A stretch of DNA of 64,000 bases from Vitrella brassicaformis. Taxonomy: Eukaryota; Sar; Vitrellaceae. The notes beneath the pieces are model-generated. The model was not told where the DNA came from. It saw only the letters and a program-made list of their open reading frames with translations, and searched no databases. The translations under genes and the position numbers were made by a program. This document shows, piece by piece, positions 1-12,183 of the stretch. The stretch spans positions 1-64,000 of the forward strand of contig CDMY01000419.1 in assembly GCA_001179505.1 (NCBI GenBank), given 5' to 3'. The stretch's first letter is position 1. Each line of letters starts with the position of its first letter.

Positions 1-361
1 AAAAGCACTCTTACTCTGGGACTTACCGCCCAGCAGATCCTCTATTCAGCTAACTACAGGAAAGGTCCTCACCGGCCTTTTCGCACAACAGGGACGGTGG
101 AGATCTGAAAAAAGGTTTTGAAAGGCGAGCTCAACTTTGAAAGCTCGCGCAGAAAGGGAAAAGAGGGATGGCAGAGGCATGGGCGGAAAGCATGCAGTGC
201 CTTTGCCAAGCGACCTGCCACACACTGACTACTCATGGGCTCTTGTCGAGACAACTTGCCGCAGCCCTGCAAGCATGAACGGGCCACAACACTTCCCGTC
301 TGTCGGTGAGTGACCACAGTAGAGCACCAAGCACACGAATAGGACAAGAGAGGAGCTCCTC
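1..361. other. Left edge, no gene assigned
   Basis: This stretch lies upstream of the first gene model. It has short open frames on both strands but none with recognisable content or convincing splice sites. It may hold the promoter and 5' UTR of the gene starting at 362, or the end of a gene outside the window. Confidence 0.4.
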
Positions 362-1187
362 ATGACGGTTTTTTCGCTTCTGCCAGACGATTCGCATTAC
401 GAGGTACTGGAGTCGATTCCATACAACGAACTGCCCGACTGGTGGGCCACACACAGGCGGAGAGGCCGCGGCGTCACTCTTTGTTGAGTGGTGGTTTCTC
501 TTGCCCCTCTATGTGGCATGCAGGATACCCACGTGTTCCATCAACCACTGTGTAGGGAGCAGAAGAGCAGGGCAATGAATGGGGTCAACAGCCCCTCTCT
601 TTTCGCGTTGTGTTGTGGTGTGTGTGCCTGATCAGATTCCCAAGACGCCCGTGATCACTCCACGTAAGTCAATCTCTGCCAAGCCACACGCATGTCAGAT
701 GTGTGTGCGCATGCGCACGTGCTTGGTTTCTCTTCTACAGGGGGCCGCGTGTACGACTACTCCGCCATATTTGCATACCTGTGCCACTACGGCCAGTCGC
801 CGGTGAGTGAACAGAGAACCGACAGAAAAGACCCCGCCCCACCTTGTTTGTCTCCTCTTTGCTCTGCAGGTGAGCAGGCGGCGCACCAACCCAGCAGATC
901 TGTTTCCGGACCGCACCTGCATCGCGGTGCTCGAGGGCTACGCGCAGGAGGTCAAGATGAAGCGCGAGGCCGAGAGCAAGGGCGACAAGCCGCCACTGCC
1001 ACGCAAGCGGCGGAAACGCATCATCTACTACGACAGGTTCCTGCGCGACGGGCCGTTCCGGGACTTCATTGTCTGGGACGTGTGCCTGGCTGCGGCGTTT
1101 GGGCTGGGTGTGCTGCTGGGCAGCGGGGTCATCCAGAGATGGATTGGCAAGCGGCTGGGCGGCGTGAGCCGCCACACAAGCCAGTGA
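362..1187 (+). CDS. U-box-like protein with C-terminal membrane helix
   Basis: Five exons (362-441, 524-551, 636-663, 741-802, 870-1187) join with consistent phase and GT-AG sites to give about 171 aa. Residues 25-75 resemble a U-box, the RING-like E3 ligase fold without zinc ligands: a segment with PVITPRGRVYDYSAIF, then a helix, then GQSPVSRR and DLFPD, as in Prp19/PPIL2-type U-boxes (PV-tP-G-vy ... yl..g..Pv ... dL). A basic stretch (PRKRRKR) follows. Near the C-terminus a hydrophobic segment of about 20 residues (VCLAAAFGLGVLLGSGVI) predicts a single membrane helix. If the U-box reading is right, this is a membrane-anchored ubiquitin ligase facing the cytosol. The domain match is by eye; an unrelated small membrane protein remains possible. 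The model is well supported, the function much less so. Confidence 0.6.
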
Positions 1188-2051
1188 ATAATAGGCAAGT
1201 CAGTATGTGAGGGAGTGAGTGACAGTGTAGCTGGGTAGATGGATGCATGGATGGATGGATGGATGGGTAGGCCGCCAAGGCGTGCGAGAGTGACTGAAGG
1301 TCGGTTTTTCGGTTTGTCTAGTTCTTGGATGGTTCTTGCGCCCCCTCCCCTCCCCCTCTCTTTCCGCCTTCCTTCCTGCCTACCTGCAGTGGTGCATCTG
1401 AGAGGAGTTGGCACGCCTGTGTGTGGGAGAGGCGGGTGCAGTGGCTGGCGGTGACGCTCGCAGTGAAACACATGTACAGACAGGATGATTAAGTACTTAC
1501 TTAGTCAACTGATGGCAAGACAGTCGGAGCAAAGAATATGCATTGCGGCTCATTCAAGGAAGAGCAGTGCATGTGCCCGTCATCTCTTTTATCTGCCGTC
1601 CATCCGTGTAGCTGGTGTGTGATAGTGAGCGTCATCCAATCGTTCTCCTTCATCCATCCATCCATCCATCCATCCATTCGCTTTACAATTGGTACGAGAA
1701 GATGCAGGTAGGCACCACACACCCAACAGCACAGCACAGCACAGCGATAAAGCAGCCAGGGGAAGAGTCGGATGATCAGGCATTGCGCCACAACCACCGA
1801 GACCAGGAAAACCTCCTGTTTGCCTCCTGTGGAAAGGCAGCCGCCACACTGTAGCACCCGAACATGGCATCCAAAGTGCCGCCTTCTTCTGACGTGTCAC
1901 GCCCCAGACGTCTTCGTCCTGTACAGGAAGCCGCAAACGGCTCCGGCGGAAAAGTCGAGACGCCCCCACGCGAGCTGTGAAAAGAGACATTGAAAAGAAG
2001 CTTCAAGTCGTAGTTCAAGTCTCTCCTCGTTTAAAGCAGCCTTTCGTCACG
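1188..2051. other. Intergenic, microsatellites only
   Basis: It contains an ATGG-type repeat near 1238-1268 and its complement, CATC repeats, near 1650-1676. I see no gene. The right end should hold the promoter and 5' UTR of the gene starting at 2052. Confidence 0.6.
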
Positions 2052-3280
2052 ATGTCGCCCCATCATTGTGTTGTTTTGGCGTCCTTCCACGTGCTGACAT
2101 TGCTGGGCTGCCTTCCGGTGACTCTGGGCTGGCGCCACGATGTCTCCTTCGGCATGAGCATTGCCAACGCCGGCCGCCGTGACGGCTTCCTTCACCAGCA
2201 CACTTCTCTTCGCACGGATGATGTTCCTGATATTCTACTCGGTGCGAGCAAACAGCCATTCCATCGGCTTCGGTCATGCATGCATGCAATGCTTTCAATT
2301 GAATGCTTTTGATGTGCAGGATGCCACGCGCCCATTCACGGCCTCGGGCAACATGCAGAGTATGACATGGAGTCCGGCCTCCCGAAGGGGGAGCAAAGGG
2401 AGCTGCAGTATCTCTTCAAGAAACTCACCCCTCCTCTGCATGTTGGGTATGCTCCGTGTGCGTGTTACCGTGCGTGTTGACATGCTTTGCATGCACTCGG
2501 ATGCGTCTCCAATGCGTTGTCCACAGGAACGTTGAGGATCTTCTCAAGTCGGTTGCGTTCATCGACTGGGACGGGAATGTGAAGCTGCCGCGCAGGCTGA
2601 GGGCATACTCGGCAGACGAGAAAGTGGTGCAGTTTGAGACGGCAGACAACGACGTCGTCAAAGATGCTAACGGTGAGCATTCGGTGAGTTGACCTGTACC
2701 CTCATATGAATATCGATATGCGAACTCGCTCATCAGACTGGGACAAATCATCATCGAGATATGGTGATGAGTTTACCTGGTCTGACCTGGAGAGATTCCC
2801 CCTGCCCGACTTCTGGCAGCTCGACCTCACTAAAACTCAGCAGGTGGGTGTACTATCGGGTCAAAAAACAGTGCCCACACTTTGACTGAACATCTCTCTC
2901 CCATGAATGCATGCAGGTGAAATCTGCCAACTCGAAACTCGGACTGCCACTCAACCACTTCAAGCTCATCGTACTTGTATACTGCCCTCAGGTCTGAGAC
3001 TGAGTAAAATAGACATTGCACCTATGTAATGTTTCTTCTCGTATTGATAGTTGGCAGGACCTCTTCTGGAATATCATGCCGTATCAGTTGAATAACACGA
3101 GGATCTCAGACGCAGACATGAAAAAGTACGTACTGCCGAAGTACAAGATCAAGACGTCTTTCTGGCAAAACATGCATTCGCTCCTCGCCCCGGTAATATA
3201 TGCTAGGAGTGCGGCAACGATTCGCCTTTCTCTCCATGAAACCTTCTTCTCCCTCTCTCTTTCTGCAACTTTGTCTCTCT

Positions 3281-3311
<31 letters not shown>

Positions 3312-3759
3312 GCTGTAATGTGCAACAGGGCGGTATGACCGTCGTCAACAACGTTCCGGTATGTGATCATTGAATGAACGAGCATTCATGTGGCCCACGG
3401 GCGGTCTGTTTTTCAGTCTTTCTTCGAGGGCCATCCATGCAAGTGTGAGGACCCACTTTTCCGGGGCACGGTATGTTTGCCCCAGAAAAGCCTCCCAGTG
3501 GATCTCTGTTTCCTCAAAAAAGATCAAACTAAAAGCCTCCTCTTCGAACACTTCATCGAGCTTACCAAAAATGAGACAGGACTCCAACTCACGACACAAG
3601 CGTTTTTCAACAGTAAAGGTGTGATCGGATAAACGAAATATATGTACCACAACTCTTCAATTGAGACCAATAGATTGAGACTGAGTTATGCGGTGATTTT
3701 TGTGTGTTTTGTTTGCAGGAAACATGGGCGTCGGATTGCAGCGGATGCCATTAGAGTGA
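2052..3759 (+). CDS. Secreted protein of unknown family
   Basis: Nine exons give about 358-360 aa: 2052-2241, 2320-2446, 2527-2672, 2737-2843, 2917-2970 (or 2976), 3013-3192, 3329-3358, 3417-3618, 3719-3759. The first ATG opens a clear signal peptide (SPHHCVVLASFHVLTLLGC), so the product should enter the secretory pathway. The mature part is rich in Trp, Phe and charged residues (for example FIDWDGNVKLP, RFPLPDFWQLDL, HPCKCEDPLF). It shows no second membrane segment and no domain I recognise. The fifth intron is only 36 or 42 nt, depending on which GT is used (2971 or 2977); both keep the frame. All other introns are 50-136 nt with GT-AG ends. The next gene to the right is over 2 kb away. Confidence 0.6.
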
Positions 3760-4685
3760 TTTCTCTCTGAAGCAGCCGGGCGTTTTTTTTTCTTTTTTCT
3801 CGCTTTCGTGATGGTGTGATGACGGGCGCTGTCTGTTTGTCTGTCTATCTGATCTTTAGCTGCCAGTCTGATGGTGTTCCGCTAATAAGCAGTGATAGAT
3901 CTGCCGCACCATCACTGGCTGGTGGGGTGAAGGTGTTGGCGGATTTGCCCACACCCCCAGATCCCTTCCGCCTTTCGACTGCCTGTCTGTCTGTTTGTCT
4001 GTATGCGTGGCCCGTCCGCACGTGCATGACCAGGGATGACGAATTTATATAAATGGAAGACTAGACACCGAAACGCATACATTCAGAGACACATACAGAA
4101 AAAGCAATATCTGGTGCAATTGATATGGTGTCTCAAGGAGCTCAAGTAAGTCGCCTGCGCTAGGCCCTTCGATCTCCTCGTCACACCAACGAGGAATATC
4201 ACAGCCACAAACCTGAACGTCATCATCCCTCAAAACGAAAAGGGATGATTAGGTCACGGCGTCACGCATGACGACCTGCATAAGGAGCACATAACAGGGC
4301 GTGTCTACGCCACCCATGGGCGACTGGAGCAATGAGCCCCCCCGCTGTGGACGGACCAATTTTGTGTTTGGTGGGTGGATGCGTTTTTGGTCTTTCCTCA
4401 GGCTGTGTGTGTGTTCTCTCTCTCCGTCCCCTCCAGTGATGTCTAGAGAGGCGTAGTGCACATCTGTGGCCTTCTTGTTTTATCGCTGCATACATTTAGA
4501 TTAGGTCTGTGGCGGCTTTTTATGGTTGAGTCTGTTTGTCCCCGTGTGTCCGTGCACCTTCGTGTGCCTGCCTGCGCAGACAGACCTGATGGAAGGATCA
4601 AACTCTCGAAGTTCTCAAGATTCGCTGAATAGACAGGCAAGAGCACAGAGGGCTGCATGATGCGAAGGCGCAAGGGATCGATAGG

Positions 4686-4691
4686 CACACA

Positions 4692-4725
<34 letters not shown>

Positions 4726-4826
4726 CGTGACAAGTCAGTGGAAAATTGGCTGGCTACAGGCCCATCCCAACACACACACACACACATACAGACAGACAGA
4801 CAGACAGACAGACAGAGAGAGAGACA
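4686..4826. repeat. CA, GA and CAGA microsatellite cluster
   Basis: A run of CA dinucleotides passes into GA dinucleotides; after about 50 nt a second CA run passes into a (CAGA)n run. These are simple tandem repeats, seen directly. Confidence 0.9.
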
Positions 4827-5377
4827 AAGGCACACACGAATGAGACAGGGAGACACTCGAACATTATCACACACAAATCTCATACACTCTCACGCACAGA
4901 AAGAGACCACCCCACAATTGCCACCCCATATTCATTCATGGAAGGCAGGCATCATCTCCAAAACACACGCAAAAACCAACAGTCTTTGTGTCTCCTCATC
5001 TTGACTGACCTGCCTAGGCCTTCCCCCGGCCCCTCCTCAGATGCATGGGTATGCTCCTTGGAGACGCACACCCATGCAGATAAGAGGAGGCGAGACACGA
5101 CAACACTAGAAGTGCCTGTCTGTCATTCGACGCACAAGTGGCCACCGACCAGCTAAAGCCTTGACTCTCATCCACTGCGGAAGCATTCAGACCAGTGCTC
5201 CATAGCCCATCTGTGCATGGCTTCGCGCCCTGCTGACCGGCTGGCTAAAAGATGACCGCGGCGTCCACAGAACGAAGTAGTTACCATCCCGCATGCAGAG
5301 GCGGTGGCTTGATTGTCGTCATCTGCTACCCGCCGCGCCCCTCCTCGTCTACGTCGCCTGCAAACACAATAAAACGA

Positions 5378-5440
5378 ACACACACACACACACACATACA
5401 CACACGGAGAGAGAGAGAGAGAGAGAGTGTGTGTGTGCAG
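5378..5440. repeat. CA/GA microsatellite
   Basis: CA dinucleotides pass into GA dinucleotides and then into a short GT tract. This is a simple repeat with no coding meaning. Confidence 0.9.
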
Positions 5441-5990
5441 TGAGGCAATGATGGTGTGCCCGTGTCGCATTGATTTGTGTGTGGTGTGCCCCCATCGTCA
5501 TCGGCATCGTCCGCCATGCTGCACTCACCGGACACAGAGCTGTATGGTGCAAATGGCTGTATTGTGTGTTTGCTTGCCGACAACTATGAGCCGATAGATG
5601 GCTTGGACGTACGAAAACTCAGTCGCTCCGCCCAGTCGAACGAACGCGGTCGAAGCGGGCTGCCGATGAACTGGTGGTGACATATTGGTAGTATATTACA
5701 TATTGTCAAGACATCAGACTATGCATACACAAATCGGTCTTTCCGTGTCTCTCTGTGTGTATGTGTATGTGGGGCGTTCTCTACAGATGCATCAAGTAAC
5801 GATCGTGAAGTGATGAAATCGCATGCTCGCACTCGAACAAACATTGATGGCGTTCCAAAAATAAATAGATGTCGTCACTAGCTAGGCCAATCAAGGACAT
5901 GCTCACACACAAGATATGTCTCACAGCTCCCGCATCCATCCCACCAGCTGAAGCTGCACATCGATTACATCCAATCGGTCGATCAGCCAT

Positions 5991-7042
5991 CTATGCCACA
6001 TCCAGCGTATTGCAACACCCGCACAGAGGACCAGCATGAGAAGCATATGCATCGGCAGCACCAGTCTTAATGCCACCAGAAGGAGAGACCGGCCCGTCAG
6101 TGATATGAGGGGCGTCCACGGGGGCTTGTGCAGGGATGCTCGACCGTCGGGTGAGGCCGCTGTCGATCGGTTTAAGCCTCAAAGCTTGATCGACACCATC
6201 GACCTGGTGTGTGCCATAGAATGCGTTGACCGCCGTCGCCGATGCCCTTGGCTTGTTTGCCACCTCTTCATCTACCCTCGCACATTCGTCGCCATCATCG
6301 TGTCTCAACAACAACGTGTCTCCTTCTTCGGACGAAGCCTCAATATCATTTCTCGCCGACGCTCTCTCGCCGTCCCCCATTTCGATCCCCGACGGCTGCC
6401 GCATCTCATGAGAATTCTCATGGGCCAAAGCATTAGCCTCCATGTCGATTTTCTCCGTCTTTTCCTCGCGGTCACCATCTCCATCTGTCTCTTCCACCAT
6501 ATAGCCAAGCGTGCTTCCCTCAGTGCCAGGTTGGTCAGCCCTCCGACGGGAAACCGACAATCGCCGCCATACCCTTACCATGACAGAGCCACCTTTGTCG
6601 AGAGCGCCGCCTTTATCGCGAGCGCCTTGTTTACGCATAGAAATGAGACACGGGTTGTTGTGTAAGGTGACGGCCAGCCACAATCGATTCCGCACACGAA
6701 CATGTCGGGATCGAGATGCGTCCGTTGAGGGGACAGTCATGGTTGCGTCGTGGACGGTATCGTTGATGCACGTTAGGGCACAACGATAGGTGGGGTTGAA
6801 TTCCTCGTAGCACAATGTGCAGGCCGCCAGAAAGGCCTGGTGGGCAGCTGCAGATATGAGTGCACAGAGAAAATACCGTCGCCATGTGAACAATTACGTA
6901 TCCGTTCTTACAGTCAAGTGCAGCTGCAATGATGGGCGTTTTGTCGAAACTGAAACAGAAGAGCATCCCCGACACGGCGACCGTTACCACGCGAGTGACT
7001 CCCAATACAATGCCGAGAGGAAGGTTGACCAGCACCTGAATG

Positions 7043-7074
<32 letters not shown>

Positions 7075-8516
7075 TCAATGTGGGTCATTTTTAGATTCTT
7101 CCGTCTCGTCCCACACATACCATCAAGTCCACAAACGCATGAAACCACGCCGGTCGCGAGACATGAGCGCCTGATGGGCTGACCACTCGCTTAAACAGCG
7201 CTGCTACCAGCACCAGCTGGATGAAATAGAGTGTGATCAGGCCAAGAACATAGTTTCTGTATTCAACCATGGCTGCCAATATAAGCTTCTGGGCAAAGTA
7301 GAGGGTGATCGCGATCAGTGACAAGAAGGCCACGATGAACTCGGATATATAAAAGGCCATTGTCACGACCACAAAAGTTATCCCCAGCAGTTTTGTCCCG
7401 ACTAATAGGTGAGACACCACTTTCACCTCTCGCTCTGGGACACCAGCAGGAACAGCAGCCGGATGCCTCCGGCGATAAAGCTGCTGCATTTCCTGGGTGC
7501 GGATGGCGAGGGTGCCTTTGATGAGCCGCAGCATCGTGCGTCTATAGCCCTGCAGAATCCGCCAAAGCACAAGGCCGGAAGCACCGACGCCGACGGAAAT
7601 CCTGCGCATAGACAATTAAATCATATCAGCAAACGTGTAGATCGAGCATGAATGCGCCTTACGAAATATAGAGCATGACTGTCATGAAGTCGACAAAGTC
7701 AACGAGACGGGAAGCATACTGCAACGCCCACTCTGCTATGTCATCTAGATTAAAGATTTTGTCTGCGTCAGGATATAGACCCCGAAACACTGAGCACACA
7801 CACGAGAGACAGACATGATGTGTTGACACATGCATTCGTCATGATTACGGGTTTCAGCAAGCCGTTTAGCCTTCTCTTTATCATCATGGCCGAGATCGAC
7901 AGTCTCGAGTTGGTCGGACACCAGCATGTACTTGGAGCTAATGAAGATGCCCTGGTGAATGGCCGTGCGTATAGTCCAGGAGAGGGAAAAGGCGACGACT
8001 AGCAGAAAGAAAGTCGGAGTGTGCATTGGGATTGGAGGGGGCGGCAAAGCTGCTCCCTCTTGACCAGTCGGAACACCTCTGATGCGCCGCCGTACATAGT
8101 TACGGCACGAGACCTCCATATTGGCAAAGAACCAAGCCATGGTCGGATTAAACAGCGCCGTCAGGAGCACGAGGACGACATAGACCCCTCCCATAAATAA
8201 TGTGGTCGACGCTAGCATGACGTATGCGAGGGAGTAGAATGGCGCCAACTCTATGTCTCCTACTGCGAAGGGCCGGAGAAACGCTGAGACGTCCACCTGG
8301 AAGAAAAAGAGATAAATCATGCCCAGGGTGAGGACATAGAATATCCGTGGCGTGTAGATGTTGTTGGAGATGTTCATAAGAAGAGCCACAGAGAAGATGA
8401 CAGAGAAGAAGATCTGTCATGTGTGTGGAGAAGATGACAGAGAAGATCACCGAAGTTGAAGGCATCATGTGTGTGCACCAGCATGGCGAAATCGACGCTT
8501 CGGTGAAAGGAGGCAT
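5991..8516 (-). CDS. Multi-pass membrane protein, unknown family
   Basis: This minus-strand gene shows several long hydrophobic segments: around 8300-8410 (IFFSVIFSVALLMNI), 8150-8260, 7930-8020, three or four between 7170 and 7400 (for example LITLYFIQLVLVAALF), and 6900-7035. A hydrophilic, acidic, Ser/Thr-rich tail of about 230 aa follows and ends at 5991. Recognised introns include 6842-6905 (strong GTAAGA site) and a 37-nt intron at 8414-8450. The start is placed at the ATG at 8516, but the frame could instead be joined through an intron to the gene at 8806-10961, making one large protein. The alternating helices and cytosolic-type tail suggest an integral membrane transporter or channel. 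I recognise no family, and exon borders other than those named are approximate. Confidence 0.5.
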
Positions 8517-8805
8517 CGACGTGGCGAGTAAGCTGGCTCGTTAGGAGGTTGTGCCTCCATATGTCAAAAAGTGACCAGAGAAAGATCTACGTGAGCGCAC
8601 GCAGACAGAAGAAGAGACAGAGACATGCCTACTTCTGTCGTCTGTTGTGTATATATCCTACGATGAACAAGAGTATGCTGGTCCATCTGCTTTTTGTCCT
8701 TGTGCCACAAAGGTCCAAAAATACATACCCTGAGAAGACCGCAGACATACAGATACACAGACATGGGTCAATGCAGTGGCTCTCGCTTACGGTAGTTTGT
8801 GAACT

Positions 8806-10961
8806 TCAATCGTTCTTGGCTGTCACGACGGCAGCAGCGGCAAGCCAGACGATGGCGAAAGCAGTGACATACCAACAGACACATGTCGGTGAAACATACA
8901 GCAGGCGGGACGACATATCTGCTTCTCTCTTGAACAGTATCACAGGAGCGCGAAACTTGCAAGAGCTGGAAAGCCCGTCGAAAACAGCGCCGAATGACCG
9001 TGCGATCGTCTTGTGTAGCATCGTCATCGCTGCGATTAGGCCGTTGCTGTACCCCAGCAGTGTAGAGAGGGTAGTGTAGATCGATGCATCTCGTGATCAG
9101 CGAAGGCAGCGCTTTCTTTGCGACCATCCAGGCGAGAATTCTATGCGTGGAAAAAGCCAGAGCACCACAAAGGATGCCAAAGAAAATGAAGAAGGTCAGG
9201 ACGCCCTCCGTAGTAATCTTCAGCCCATATAACTCTTCGCTCTTGGTTAGCCACTTCACACCAGCCCTGAAAGCTTTAAGAGCCGCCTCCAGTGCCTTGA
9301 GAAGCACAGCATAGTCGACTATGTTGCCGTTCAATAGCGCTTCAAGGCCGTAATGGCTCAGGAGTATGTTCGTCAGGTGAGCGGCCTCCCCACTTTTGTC
9401 AGGCTCGTTCGAGAGCGGCTCTAATTCTTGGAGAGCGCCGTGGAGTTCGCTGGCAAGGGTGTGCGCGTCGGTGCCAGGCTCTTCGGATTTGAGGATCTCC
9501 GTCAGCGTTTTGTTGAGAAGAATGAAAACAGTGTCCGCAGAGTCATTCTGAGAGAGCAGGAGGGGGCCAAGGCCGCCAGCCAAGCTGTCTAGAGAAGAAT
9601 TCGTCGCCGGCGACGTCACATTGTCCAGCAAAACGCCTTCCAGCAGCTGCGCAGCTTGTGCAGAATTGATCGAATGCGAAATAAGCCTCCTTCTGCCATC
9701 GAATTCGGCCGGCATGATGTATTCGTGCAGAAGACTCACAGCCATAATGATGAAGTCACAGTTCCTGCAGCTCTTCTCCTCGTGGAAAAAGCTGAGCACA
9801 GCAATATTGAGAACAACGCTGAGGTGCTGCGCCGCCGTGGCATCAAGAAGAAGTGCCTCCAGGCTGTCGAAGAGAGCCCTGATTGCCATCCTTGTGCCGC
9901 CAGATGTTGTCCCGTCCACGAAAGGGCAGGAAGGCAGCAGTAGAGTAGGCAGATGGCCGATGAATGTATCAGCACCATGCTGCCACGTCGTGACATCCTC
10001 AAGAGCAGATGGCAGGAGAAATGCCGCAAGGCCCGCTGGCGAGGAAAGATGACTCCGCGCATCAGCAATGGCATTTACCACGGGACGGAACAGAGCCCTC
10101 ACCGCCTCTTCGGGTTTGGTCACACTGTGAGACATGATGAATAGCCTCCATTTTTCCAGCAAGGCTCTCACGGCAATCTCGCCGAGAAAATGTTTGTCAC
10201 CAGGTGCCAAGCTCATCTTGAAGACCACATGAAGGACCGAAAAAAAGTCTTGAGCCATGAGAGCTTCAATTGATGGTGCGCTGTCAAATGCGTCGGTAAA
10301 GGTCGAGGCCAGACCGTGGACGGCTATCGCGACAAGATCCGACTCGGCCTCTACACCGGTCACAGCCATCACAACGGTCCTCAGTATGTCGATCACCGTC
10401 AGTTCAAGCTCCTGTTGATCACCGGCATCATCGAGAAGAGCTCTCTTGACCAATAAACGTGTGTGGGTGTCAATAATAGCGCCGAAGGCAGCGAGAGCGA
10501 CAGCAGAAGAGGCGTTGTGACAGTCGTCGATTGTCCTCGTGTCCTCGAAAGCAACCGTGAAGAGCTTGGAAAGGTTTTCGACCGCGGTGTTGTTGATCCG
10601 CTGCATCGTTGTGTTGTCCAGAAAGGGTCTCGAGAGAGCGTTGAAGGACGGCGGGAGCAACCCACGAGCCATCGCAGCATCAGTCACATCATCAGCTGGT
10701 GCCGTGGTACTGTTGACCGTCGTATTGAGGAGGTCAAGTAGGAGGAAGGAATGAGCACGGTCCGTCTCATCTGCCAGAAGAGTCCCAAAAATGCGGTCAA
10801 GAAGAGCAAACAGGCTCCGATCACTGTTGCAACATATCTGAGGAGGAGAAAGGGAAGACGCCAAAGGGACTGTCACAGCTCACTTTGATATTGTTGCGTA
10901 CCTCTCTTGCGCATGTCAACAAGAGAATGGCAGGTATAAGTAAAGCACTTCGTCTTAACAT
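8806..10961 (-). CDS. Large glycoprotein-like membrane protein, unknown family
   Basis: Exon 1 (10902-10961) encodes a signal peptide (LRRSALLIPAILLLTC). A phase-0 intron leads to one very long exon from 10836 down to about 9060, roughly 580 aa. This region is predicted lumenal or extracellular: it has many N-x-S/T sequons (NTTVNST, DNTT, INNT, HNASS) and is helical and Leu/Ala-rich. A membrane helix follows (VLTFFIFFGILCGALAF, near 9150-9200). The last part switches frame to a segment ending with another hydrophobic stretch (YVTAFAIVWLAAAAVV) and a stop at 8806. I could not place that splice junction, so the 3' end is uncertain. The neighbour at 5991-8516 lies 290 nt downstream on the same strand and may be the continuation. 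No known domain was recognised. Confidence 0.5.
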
Positions 10962-12183
10962 CGTCGCCGCGTGGGAGAAGACGCCTAATGCGGACAAAAG
11001 AGATGCTTGTGTGACAATGATGAGGGCTCTCACCTGAGTGTTTCTCACACGAAGGGAGAGAGCGGTCTCATGAATTCACGGCCCCCACTTTTGGCCCCCA
11101 CGAGCGGAAACGCAAGCTTCGCATGAGCCTCCCTCCTCCGGTACCGAGCCCGATGGCAACTGCCGCACTATCGCCTGGTCACGACACCATCGACAAAGAC
11201 ACGACGTTGGAGGGGAAGGGGGAGAGACACAGAGGCTGCATTCCCAGGTTTCATGCCAACAGGATGGCGGGGTGGTGGATGGAGACTAACCGTGTGCACG
11301 AGAAACACAGGGACGACTTCAAGAAGCGTTGAGTGAATTGACTGACTTGAGGAGGTCTGCAAGTGCACTTGGAAGATGATACGATAAGTTGGTCCACACA
11401 CATGAGGCAGGCAGCGATTAGGACAAAGACCCATCCATCACACACACGCACACACACATGCACAGCAAGAATGCGATAGATAAAAGGTGGCGGAAAAAGG
11501 CGTTAACGGGCAGGCAGGCTGATGTGCGGAAAAGTGAGTTGGAGCCACGTCTTTCGTTGGCTCGTTCACACTTGCAGACGGATACACACACACACACACA
11601 CACACATGTGCAATAATGAATGGCGATCTGTACAGACACTCTCAAAGTGAGGCAATGAGAGTGAGAGAGAGGAGACAGTACTAGTAGTTTACCAGCCTGC
11701 CTGCCTGCGACCTTCACACCTACATGTATGCGCATATGCACGTATATGTACGTATATGCATGTGTCTTTATATATGTATATGTGTATGTGTATGTGTGTA
11801 CATATATATGTGTATGTATATGCTTTGTATCTATCGACAAGATGACTGACTGACAACGATACAAATCAGACAAACGGGACGGAAGGAGGGTAAGAAGCTC
11901 ACACAAATCTCTCTCACTGCTGTACACTGTACACACGCATCGCATCCATCCCATCGCATCGCATCGCATCGCATCGCGTCGCATCGCATCGGTACGATAC
12001 ATACGCACACCACACACACACTGCGCCGCATTCGGCCATTCATTTGGCGGTTGGTGGGTAGCTGGCCCTTACAGCCTTCCCTCGCACGCAGCCAGGCGCA
12101 CAGGGAGGGAAGGGGAGGCCACACCGCACCACACAATTGCCTTCCTTTGAACACGGCCGATCGATTGGTCGATCGATGGACAT
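10962..12183. other. Intergenic, microsatellites and candidate promoter motif
   Basis: Two copies of GCCCCCAC (11081-11088, 11094-11101) lie 120-140 nt upstream of the minus-strand start at 10961. The rest holds CA, TATG-type and GCATC repeats and no supported gene. Confidence 0.55.
11936..11992. repeat. GCATC pentanucleotide repeat
   Basis: About ten tandem copies of GCATC or close variants, in the downstream flank of the Apple-like protein gene. Confidence 0.85.

Larger units (their letters stand above)
3760..5990. other. Repeat-rich intergenic region, no gene seen
   Basis: It is dominated by short tandem repeats: CA then GA tracts near 4686-4725, a CAGA tract near 4790-4826, and CA/GA again near 5378-5430. 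Open frames here are short, mostly made of repeat translation, and lack splice-supported extensions. Frames at 4045-4233 (-) and 5477-5680 (+) were considered and not accepted as genes. Confidence 0.6.

Noticed and set aside
3845-4233. Small minus-strand frames in the 4 kb region
   Set aside because: They are short, repeat-derived in part, and lack splice-supported extension or recognisable content.
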